Positions 9,947-16,776 of a stretch of 17,500 bases of DNA are shown one piece after another. Position numbers and translations under genes: made by a program. Source of the stretch: Botryococcus braunii (lineage: Eukaryota; Chlorophyta; Trebouxiophyceae); NCBI GenBank assembly GCA_002005505.1, contig KV908663.1:26010-43509 (forward strand), in the 5' to 3' direction. The notes under the pieces are model-generated. The model worked only from the letters and a program-made list of their open reading frames with translations. It had not been told where the DNA came from and ran no database searches. Positions within the stretch are counted from its first letter, which is position 1; the number at the start of each line of letters is the position of its first letter.

Positions 9947-10859
9947 CTATGCATGATCACCGGGAGGAGTAGGGCCGGACGCCGAGGTGGGCCCCGGAGA
10001 AGCCACCCCCTCACCAAGGCCACCAAGGGGGGGTGAGGACCCTGAAATGCCTCCAACCTGACCCAAAACAACCCCCCCACCCAATCTAGAGTGGGAGAGA
10101 GGAACAAGGGTAGGTGCCCCACCCTCCTTGACCTTGAAGAGGCGGTCACCCCTCCAGAAGACGCGCCACCCAGCATTCCTCAAAGCTATGGCTTCAGCAG
10201 TGGGCTCCTTGCGTGTTGCACGCTGGGCGGGGGTTAAATCATCATCCATAGTGATTCCATTAAGCCGTAGCTGCTTGGCATGTTTAAACGCCGCGTGTTT
10301 CTGCTCCACGGTTGCGAACTTGATGAGGATGGGACGAGGTCTTTGGGCCTGCGGGTTCGGTCGCCCCAAACGATGGCACTCAATAATGCCATTATTTTCT
10401 GAGGGCACACCACCAGAAATGAGGGACTTAACTTCGGTCAACGAGTCCCGTGGGACTTCGTTGACATTATATAGAATGGCATTGGGAGCTTTCCATTGGC
10501 GCTCCAGGCCCTCCTGTCGCGACAAAAGCCGGTTGATTTCATTGGAGTGAAGCTCTTGAAGGGCTCTAATAGTCTCTTGAGCCTGGCGGAGCTCTGCAGT
10601 TCGCACGGTGACTGTCGGCAATGGACAATGTGATCTGGTCCAATCTGTCACTGACCTGCTTGAACTGCGCCGTGAGATTCGGGACAAGCTGTTCTACTAC
10701 TTTTGTTACTACCGCAGTAATTATGGTGGGCAGAATGTTCTTCAGGGCCTCCTGGATCGGGCCTGACAGAGCACCATCAACGGCGATGGCCGCATCACCA
10801 GGGGGAGGTGTAGTCGAACGAACACGCTTCTCCCCTAAAAGTGTAAACATAGACGTCAT
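9947..10859 (-). pseudogene. LINE ORF1 (coiled coil plus RRM-like), broken by one frameshift
   Basis: The ATG at 10859 opens a frame carrying a hydrophobic/coiled-coil stretch (NILPTIITAVVTKVVEQL, then FKQVSDRLDQITLSI). Near 10610-10620 the homologous reading moves to the frame that continues AELRQAQETIRALQELHSN and runs to TAG 9949-9947. One surplus nucleotide (or two missing) explains this; the intact protein would be about 300 aa. The second part has NAILYNV, RPRPILIKFATVEQK and LTPAQRATRKE, the layout of L1-type ORF1 RNA-binding proteins (coiled-coil trimer, RRM-like, C-terminal domain). A Gly/Pro/Ser-rich tail leads to the stop. The frameshift could be mutation, sequencing error or programmed shifting; no slippery motif is evident to me. 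Confidence 0.82.
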
Positions 10860-10967
10860 TGTAGAAAGGACTTAAAGGGAACCCCAAAAATCAAGTGAAG
10901 CCTCAAAGTAGAAAGGCCAGTGGCGCCGCCACTCTAGTCGACCCGGCCCGCCGGACCTGCGAATTTC

Positions 10968-11187
10968 GAAAGACAGAAAGAAAGAAAGAACCAAGCCATC
11001 ATTGCTCAAGACGATGTGGAAGGATATTTTGTTATTCGACGGGTCAGTTTCAGTGGCCGCTGTGGGTCGCCAACTGGCCGCTCGCCGGGTGTGACTCATT
11101 GCTTGAAACATTTGGCTGGTCATTTTTACTTCACTCTTGTAAAAAGAAAGAATTACATCAATCCAGCCCAGAGGGCATGAGGAGATG
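10968..11187 (-). mobile_element. 5'-truncated LINE 3' end
   Basis: About 220 bp match the last part of the full LINE (6077-6325) in the same orientation. They share the GTGACTCA, CTTGTAAAA, GAATTACATCAA and CAGCCCA blocks, with scattered substitutions and small indels (roughly 85-90 percent by eye). It ends in a (CTTT)n-type tail at 10968-10990, which abuts the 5' UTR of the full LINE. It could be a severely truncated insertion or a SINE borrowing the LINE 3' end. I prefer truncation, because no separate SINE head was recognised beyond 11187. Confidence 0.8.
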
Positions 11188-11231
11188 CAGACGGATCTCA
11201 GAAATTCAAAGGCGGTCCCGTTTGCGTTGAG

Positions 11232-11255
11232 GATAGGGTCACCTACTACCCTATC
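11232..11255. other. Perfect 8-bp hairpin
   Basis: GATAGGGT, an 8-nt spacer, then ACCCTATC: a perfect inverted repeat. It is bracketed by a near-direct repeat, GGATCTCAGAAAT (about 11193) and GGATCCCAGAAAT (about 11257). Function unknown. Confidence 0.75.
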
Positions 11256-11410
11256 AGGATCCCAGAAATCAGGACCACCCTTCCATCTGTATTACGAGAG
11301 CTTATTGGTGCTAGTTGGACGCATTTGAATATCTGTTACACTTGTACATGCACGGATCCATCAGCATGGTGAAGAGACACACACTTGTCCACCTCACGCA
11401 CGCACGCACG

Positions 11411-11418
<8 letters not shown>

Positions 11419-11470
<52 letters not shown>
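11419..11470. repeat. (CA)n microsatellite, first array
   Basis: An almost uninterrupted CA dinucleotide array preceded by CGCA repeats from about 11396. It produces long His-Thr and Cys-Val open frames on both strands, which are artefacts. Confidence 0.97.
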
Positions 11471-11477
<7 letters not shown>

Positions 11478-11529
11478 ATGAATGTATTCAAACACGCATG
11501 CGATATGCAGATATTTGCATGCATGTGCA

Positions 11530-11532
<3 letters not shown>

Positions 11533-11609
<77 letters not shown>
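11533..11609. repeat. (CA)n microsatellite, second array
   Basis: A pure CA array of about 38 units, 60 bp after the first. The spacer between the arrays is itself palindrome-rich (TGAAT-gt-ATTCA and ATGCA-gatatt-TGCAT). Confidence 0.97.
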
Positions 11610-11612
<3 letters not shown>

Positions 11613-11629
11613 CCTAGTCCACCAAAGAG

Positions 11630-13140
11630 CAAGGGATCCTCCATGTCTCTTCTTAATGTCAAGTAAGCCTGGAAGGATGTCCTTTCAAAGCAGCTCAACC
11701 GAAAGAAGACATTTACGTCACAGGCCCTAAGTGACTTCCTGCCCTGGCACCTTTGTTGAATTCAAGGTACAGGGAACGTTACTCTCGGGAGTACACAAAA
11801 ACACGGCAGGTAGAGCTGAAGCTTCCTTAAGCTGTCTGCGCTGCGCAAGCCATGCCCATAATGGAAGGGATTGCCTCCAGAGGTAGCTACCATCTATAGA
11901 GTATACTCCAATTCAGCACCGTCATGGCTTGCAGAGGAAAGCAGAAACAATAACTTCCAAACAAGACAAACAAGCGTTGCACTGACAGCCATTCAAACAC
12001 GAGAACACCAACACCAGAAAGTTTCCATCCGTTCAGCAGAATGGATGACGCTCAACTACTGAGAATGAGGTAACGAATCCATATGCCATTAAATGAGGCC
12101 CAGTGCGTACATTATGAACACGTCAAGCTAAGGTAGACCTAGCTCTGACAAGTATCCCCAACACACTTCAGTAGCAACTAGAATGGGGACTTTTGCTTTA
12201 CGTAAGTCACACTCGCTCTGTTGGGGCACTCGCTTGTCTCGTAATTCACGTAGGAGATGTCTGTCCAACTTGGAAGTTACCATGCTATAAGAATCTGGGA
12301 AAAGTTCTGGGATACACCACCTGTACAGTCGACATGGAGACAACAAAAACAACTACCGGAAGTCCAACAGTTTGCACATTGCACAGCGGGACCATGAGAA
12401 GATTAATCCAGGGAAACCCGAAGGGACTGGACAGTGGAACACTGGCTTCATTCAACGTGCCAGCCCTTGTCCCAAGGGGGGGGGGGGAGCGGGTGAAGGG
12501 ACACCCCTGGACAGTGAGACCCTTGCAAGGGCTTTGTGAATGGGTGGAGGGTAAGTTGTTCTGGGGGAGAGGGGGGGGGGGTTGTGAGGACCGAGGTCAG
12601 CTAGCCTTTGTCCTCACTCCCTGTTGTAAGACAGTCAGCGTTGATCAACATGTGTTGACTCTGTAGAATTCATATGTAAGCATACTTCGTTATCTCTGGC
12701 CCTCACTTTTATTGATCGCTATATAAATATATGTCCGTTTGACCTCCCTTCTCTATCCTACATGTAGCATCATCACTGTTTCCTAGGGCCAGCTGCCTCG
12801 CTTGATAGAGGCCAGGCGGGCAGCAAGGGGAGCGCATGCGCTGGGGCGCTACGGACCTACCTACCATACGAGTAGGCCGACTACAAAGGGGGAAGGGGGT
12901 TCCTTCTATTAATGGTGAGGATGTCCTATGCGGAATGCGTCCTCATCCCAATCTAATCATATAAATAAACCACTTACAAAAGATTATTCGATTTTCAGCA
13001 GGTTCTGGTTTAGACCAGAATGGCGTCTAGATGGCCATGGCAGTACAGAAACACATGAAGGATGGGATACACCAAACCCTCTTCTGCAAGGCGGCACGAC
13101 AGCTGTTGTGTAGAAGAGCAGAATAGAGGAAACGTCGCTC
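11630..13140. other. Non-coding stretch, no gene recognised
   Basis: No open frame here carries a recognisable domain, and none joins to another by convincing splice sites. The 157-codon frame at 12193-12666 (plus) runs through G runs and looks like chance. Items seen: G runs at 12476-12487 and 12571-12581, a TATA-like TATATAAATATA at about 12720-12731, a GC-rich near-palindrome around 12788-12820, and an AATAAA at about 12963. Confidence 0.45.
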
Positions 13141-13144
13141 GCCA

Positions 13145-13249
13145 GTTCCGTCCACGGAACGTTCTGTATCCCAGTGATTCACTCAATCACTGAACTCTTG
13201 GTTACAATCCAGTAACCACTTGTGTTTCCAGGTGCATCTTTGCCACCTG
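13145..13249. ncRNA. Four consecutive perfect hairpins (candidate structured RNA)
   Basis: In 105 bp there are four perfect stems: GTTCCGT-cc-ACGGAAC (13145-13160), CAGTGATT-cactc-AATCACTG (13172-13192), TGGTTAC-aatcc-a-GTAACCA (13199-13218), and CAGGTG with a 9-nt loop then CACCTG (13229-13249). They lie just 3' (minus strand) of the intron-less copy at 13245-13535. If that copy is a processed transcript, this would be its next exon. Palindromes are strand-symmetric, so orientation is inferred from the splice evidence next door. No known RNA family was recognised. Confidence 0.45.
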
Positions 13250-13535
13250 TTCGCAACCGTAAGTATCTGTCACTTACTCAAGCACTCACATCAGTTACGA
13301 CGCCATCCTCGCAACTGACCACCGCTGCCCACCCGCGTACATACTACACTTATGCAGCTCGCACTGTCTCAACAGACAGAAAACAACAACCTCCGATACT
13401 CTCTCACGCAGCCCACATGCACAAGCATAGCATGATATCAGTGAGAGCAATACTCCGGCAGGTCTCAGACAGGTCCTTCAGCGATTCCCACTGAATAGGA
13501 CTCCAGGCAACTTCGATAGTCAGCTCCAACTGTCT
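13245..13535 (-). pseudogene. Intron-less copy (A) of a two-intron transcribed unit
   Basis: These 291 bp match 13558-14062 with about five substitutions. They lack exactly two blocks (105 and 109 bp) that in the other copy start GTAAG and end CAG on the minus strand. No indels exist outside those two blocks (505 minus 291 equals 214). This is the signature of a sequence copied from spliced RNA. No poly-A tail or clear target-site duplication was found, so cDNA-mediated gene conversion of a tandem duplicate is also possible. The spliced sequence has stops in all frames on the minus strand, with at best about 40 codons open before a TGA, so it is probably non-coding or UTR. Confidence 0.75.
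13259..13501. other. Series of hairpins inside copy A (also in copy B exons)
   Basis: Perfect or near-perfect stems: GTAAGT/ACTTAC (13259-13277), TCAGTT-a-CGA/TCG-c-AACTGA (13291-13318), CTGTCT-caac-AGACAG (13364-13379), CTCTCAC/GTGAGAG (13401-13447) enclosing CATGC/GCATG, and GTCC-TTCAG/CTGAA-ta-GGAC (13473-13501). The substitutions between copies A and B all fall outside these stems, although with only about five changes that could be chance. Confidence 0.6.
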
Positions 13536-13557
13536 CTTTTACATGGTGTTGTTTATT

Positions 13558-14062
13558 ACCTGTTCGCAACCGTAAGTATCTGTCACTTACTCAAGCACTC
13601 ACATCAGTTACGACGCCATCCTCGCAACTGACCACCTGTACGAGTCACGCACATTGCTCTCTATCAGTATCATACATACACCAGTAACTAAACAACACAA
13701 TGGCTTCCATCGATGCACAAGTTTTTATCAGGAGGTGTTCTTACCGCTGCCCACCCGTGTACATACTACACTAATGCAGCTCGCACTGTCTCAACAGACA
13801 GAAAACAACAACCTCCTGCACAGTACTGAATGATATTCAGTCTTTTCAACTAAATGGCACTCATTAACACTTATGAACTATCATTTACTAAACACAACCG
13901 ATGCTCTAACCGGGCCTTACCGATATTCTCTCACGCAGCCCACATGCACAAGCATAGCATGATATCAGTGAGAGCAATACTCCGGCAGGTCTCAGACAGG
14001 TCCTTCAGCGATTCCCACTGAATAGGACTCCAGGCAACTTCGATAGAAAGCTCCAACTGTCT
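13558..14062 (-). ncRNA. Intron-containing copy (B): three exon blocks, two GT-AG introns
   Basis: Read on the minus strand: exon 14062-13921, intron 13920-13816 (GTAAGG...GTGCAG, 105 bp), exon 13815-13745, intron 13744-13636 (GTAAGA...GTACAG, 109 bp), exon 13635 to about 13560. The introns are proven by their exact absence from copy A. The first block follows a plausible acceptor (TTCCTCAG) and the last precedes a plausible donor (ACAG|GTAATA), so the unit probably has more exons. No protein of useful length is encoded. The exons contain many perfect short hairpins. Identity unknown; a spliced long non-coding RNA or UTR is the best description. Confidence 0.6.
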
Positions 14063-14750
14063 GAGGAACGAACTGCCGATCTGCCCCTCCTAGCTTAATC
14101 GCGCGTTACGCACAATCACAGATCACCGCAGAAAGGTGTACTTTATCACCACACAGTAAGTGTGTGAGGTACACTTGTCACACCCACGAAGTACGGACTT
14201 ATGCTATATCTTGTACACCTGTCCTACACGTGTACACTCTCGATAGGATCTCTATCACAGTTCCTTGAACTTCATTGACTGAGACCTGTACTTGCATGAT
14301 GGGCTATGAACCCCTATCTCCCATGGAGGGCACTCTCTCCAGGTCTTCTAATACATATATGCATTAGGAGTGTTATATAACAGCAATATTTGAGTCCTGG
14401 TGCATGCGTTTTCTAATGCACATCTAATGTTTGTTCAAGCTTGTCAAGTGACGTGCCTAAAACCACAAAGTGTACTTGAGAGAGCACACGTACTCACGTA
14501 CATACGTGACCCTGTACATCCGGATACGTACCTTATCCTCTCTCAAACACAACAACAGCTCTTCAGAGCACGACGGTGAACCAAAGCAAAGTGAGACGTG
14601 TTATGTCTAACATGTCATGTGACTGTACAGCCCAAGAAAGGGCATTGGAGACAACAGAGGAATTGCGTAATAGTATTAGTTATAGTTACTTGAAAAATGA
14701 ATGCGTGAGTGTTGTAAGCTGTGCATTATAATACATGCAAGGCAGGACAG
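14063..14750. other. Palindrome- and GTAC-rich non-coding region
   Basis: No gene recognised. Inverted repeats seen: CACACA-gtaag-TGTGTG (14150-14166) nested in GTGTAC/GTACAC (14136-14174), GATAG/CTATC (about 14244-14258), AGTTC-ctt-GAACT (about 14260-14273), GACCTG/CAGGTC (14283-14345), CTAAT/ATTAG (14348-14367), the 12-bp palindrome TGTTATATAACA (14371-14382), TGCAT/ATGCA (about 14401-14420), TCACGTA-ca-TACGTGA (14494-14509), GCTCT-tc-AGAGC (14558-14569) and TGTTA-tgtc-TAACA (about 14599-14612). GTAC occurs 12 times between 14138 and 14628, against about two expected. Confidence 0.6.
14476..14546. repeat. Nested inverted repeat, 8-bp outer arms
   Basis: TTGAGAGA (14476-14483) pairs perfectly with TCTCTCAA (14539-14546). 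The 55-bp interior holds a 7-bp hairpin (TCACGTA-ca-TACGTGA, 14494-14509) and the 8-bp palindrome ATCCGGAT (about 14517-14524). As RNA or single-stranded DNA this forms a three-way, cruciform-like structure. Confidence 0.7.
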
Positions 14751-15476
14751 CAGTATACAATGCAGGTTTTTGGTGCACCAAAGCAAAGTGGGGCATGAAT
14801 GTAATGGCCAACAAACGGGCCCCGGAGCCTTAGATGCAAAAGCCTAACGAGCTTCTAGCCTCTCTGCCATTTAATAATAAGATGAAAGACAGAACAAGAG
14901 CCAGCTCGCGCACACCAAAGATGATATGTTTTCCAATCCGTGTCTTACAACAGCAGCAGCAGAATGCATACAACAAACCGGGGGCAGCCACATTGCGAAA
15001 TGGGCAAAGTGCATCCTTCACACACGAGGGGACCTCGCCCGGGGGGGGGGGGGGGCGGGGGGAGGGGGAGCGTATTACTGCCCCTAGCCCCTAGCCCATA
15101 GGTGTTGCTGGGTGGAAAGGAACTTTAGTGTATTGCTGGTGGGAATGTGGCGTACTTCTTGGTCTTACACACCCTGTCCCTGTGTCTGCCGCACTTCTCC
15201 AACTAAGCAGGAAACTCAGAGAATTTGGGGACCTCATTGATGTTCGGATAGTATCTCATGTGCCTCCTGTCAGTGATGTCCCGTAGGGATATGCACTCTG
15301 TCTGAAATATGTGGTAGTAGAAAAAGTGTAAGGTGTGCATGGCCCTATCTGGTAGTGGTCTCAATTCATTTAAAATTAAGAGTGAAGCTTATCCTAACCG
15401 CACACCAGAAATCGTGCATGCGGGAACGCGGGATCTAGGGGCCGAAAACATAAGGTGGTGTAGTCAAAAAACACAA
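14751..15476. other. Non-coding stretch with a long G run
   Basis: No gene recognised. It contains a 15-nt G run (15041-15055) continuing as a G-rich tract to about 15070, which could form a G-quadruplex. The 13-mer CCAAAGCAAAGTG occurs at about 14581 and 14778. A motif, CTCAATTCATTT, at about 15360 recurs beyond the GA tract at about 15748. Confidence 0.5.
15041..15070 (+). other. G-rich tract, potential G-quadruplex
   Basis: Fifteen G, then CGGGGGGAGGGGGAG. Four or more runs of at least three G with short loops satisfy the usual quadruplex pattern. The role is inferred from base composition alone. Confidence 0.5.
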
Positions 15477-15506
15477 GAGGGAGGGGGAGGGGGGAGGGAA
15501 GGGTAG

Positions 15507-15576
<70 letters not shown>

Positions 15577-15593
15577 AGAGAGAGAGAGGGGGG

Positions 15594-15691
<98 letters not shown>

Positions 15692-15735
15692 GGATGGGGG
15701 GAAGAGAGAGAGAGAGAGAGAAGGGGGGGGGGGTG
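15477..15735. repeat. (GA)n purine tract with embedded G runs
   Basis: About 255 bp of almost pure purine on the plus strand, mostly GA dinucleotides, interrupted by G blocks at about 15567-15576, 15589-15596 and 15723-15732. It lies about 370-630 bp upstream of the delta-COP start codon. Ser-Leu and Arg-Glu open frames here are repeat artefacts. Such tracts can form triplex DNA, and plant GAGA-binding (BBR/BPC) proteins bind them; any role here is inference. Confidence 0.97.
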
Positions 15736-15739
15736 GGAA

Positions 15740-16105
15740 GAGAGGCCTCAATTCATTTCGAATTAGCATTTCCCCTGTGTGTGCGCCGGCCAGTGCCCGC
15801 GCTACTGTGCCGCCCCGTGCGCACGTGCTTCGATCTCCCACACAGAAGAGTTGGCACAACCCAGGACGGGCGAAAATCCGCACGCCCCGCCTCACTCGAC
15901 CCTCGCACCTGTTGCTTCTACCTTTGATCTTCTCACGCAGTTGACAGCAATAGTGAGGTAACCCGCCAACACAAACCAGAGCAATGGTTGTGAAACTCTA
16001 GTGCTGGCGAGCGATTGGGGTTTTTTTGAATCCGCTGTAGATCGGGTGGAATAGATGTAGACAACCTCTGTCTGTAGCCTGAATTCATCGTAACACGTCG
16101 TCAAA
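15740..16105 (+). promoter_or_regulatory. Upstream/5' UTR region of delta-COP
   Basis: GC-rich sequence between the GA tract and the ATG at 16106. The start context is CAAAATGG, a good plant context. A possible 5' UTR donor, TGAG|GTAAC, lies near 15955. No clear TATA box was seen. The role is assigned by position. Confidence 0.4.
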
Positions 16106-16776
16106 ATGGTTGTTCTGGCTATTTCGATCGTTTCGAAGTCAGGGAAAGCTCTAGTATCTCGTCAGTTTGTAGATATGACCAGAATCAGAATAGAGGGCCT
16201 TCTTGCAGCATTCCCGAAGTTGTTAGGGAGTGGGAAACAGCATACTTATATCGAGACTGAGAATGTGCGGTATGTCTATCAACCAATGGAGGTGCGCTGC
16301 CCAGAATGCCTGCATCGCCGGGGAACGACTGTTCTATGAACTTGCATGAGGGGACCCCGTTGCTCGATCCGACACGCTATGTGCCATCTCTGGCATGTGA
16401 GGAGCTGTAATGGAATATTTGGCTCGTCTTTCTATTCGCGTTCGAGGTTTATTGCGATAGAGCATGGGGCAGAGGGCCTGTGCCTTCTGACTTAACAAAG
16501 GTAGCTCCATTTTGAGGGGGGTTGGGCGTCACCACTGTATCTTAGTGTTGTTTAGAAGCCTGGTCGCTGCACTGTCGCGCCATTGAAGGCTTGTGTTTCC
16601 TGCGCCCCCCCCCCCCCTTTTCCTTTGTTTTAGAGGGGGGGTGGAGGATCAAGAAAGGGGAATGTGAAAGCTAATGGGATGTCTATCGTCTGATTCAGGG
16701 GCTCTATCTACTTCTGGTCACAAATAAAGCCAGTAATATTCTCGAGGATCTTGAAACCCTCAGACTCCTTTCGAAG
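16106..16776 (+). CDS. Coatomer subunit delta (archain), first two exons, 3' part outside window
   Basis: Exon 1 is 16106-16291 (62 codons, donor GAG|GTGCGC). Exon 2 is 16699-16776 (26 codons, acceptor GATTCAG, donor AAG|GTGTGC); both junctions are phase 0. The joined 88 residues contain [39 protein letters not shown] and [20 protein letters not shown], diagnostic of the N-terminal longin/mu-like domain of delta-COP. The protein is a subunit of the COPI F-subcomplex, which coats Golgi-to-ER retrograde vesicles in the cytosol. The family is about 500-550 aa, so about one sixth is present. The next exon, expected to begin near a VPEY motif, was not found before 17500. The gene looks intact and conserved. 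Confidence 0.95.
16605..16617. repeat. Poly-C run (13 nt) in delta-COP intron 1
   Basis: Thirteen C followed by T-rich sequence, about 80 bp before the exon 2 acceptor. It may act as part of the polypyrimidine tract region. Confidence 0.9.

Larger units (their letters stand above)
6058..10967 (-). mobile_element. L1-like non-LTR retrotransposon (LINE), near full length
   Basis: An element of about 4.9 kb on the minus strand. Order: a 5' UTR of about 110 bp with a GC-rich hairpin (AGTGGC-gcc-GCCACT, 10919-10933), ORF1 (10859-9947), ORF2 (9946-6536), a 3' UTR of about 475 bp, and a CTTCC-type tail at 6056-6080 instead of poly-A. ORF2 has an APE endonuclease, reverse transcriptase and C-terminal CCHC and no RNase H. 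ORF1 has coiled coil plus RRM-like parts, as in L1 elements. ORF2 is open throughout, so the copy is fairly young, but ORF1 carries a frameshift. No convincing target-site duplication was found. Both ends are estimated by comparison with the truncated copy at 10968-11187. Confidence 0.88.

Noticed and set aside
9913..10176. 87-codon minus-strand frame overlapping the end of ORF1
   Set aside because: Overlaps the Gly/Pro-rich end of ORF1 in another frame and has no motif.
10968..11187. SINE sharing the LINE 3' end
   Set aside because: No pol III A/B boxes or tRNA-like head were seen beyond 11187; a truncated LINE is simpler.
11315..11730. Long His-Thr and Cys-Val open frames on both strands
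   Set aside because: They are translations of the CA microsatellites and have no other sequence content.
11892..11912. 21-bp similarity to 18-40 (TATAGAGTNTACNCCAATTC)
   Set aside because: About 18 of 21 bases match, but nothing alignable continues on either side. Could be chance or a very old repeat.
12193..12666. 157-codon plus-strand open frame
   Set aside because: Runs through G homopolymers, low-complexity and repetitive in character, with no recognisable motif or splice partners.
12788..12860. GC-rich palindromic stretch as a tRNA
   Set aside because: No T-loop GGTTCRANYCC box, no anticodon arm of correct spacing.
13259..13277. GATACTTAC on the minus strand as a U1 snRNA 5' end
   Set aside because: Only eight bases match the U1 5' end; the following bases and the Sm-site context do not.
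13245..14062. The A/B pair as long terminal repeats or a simple tandem duplication
   Set aside because: Only 22 bp lie between the copies, and the length difference is exactly two GT-AG blocks. Neither LTRs nor random deletion explains this well.
15464..15895. A 143-codon Ser-Leu-rich minus-strand frame and Arg-Glu plus-strand frames
   Set aside because: They are products of the GA tract and G runs. No domain, no splice support.
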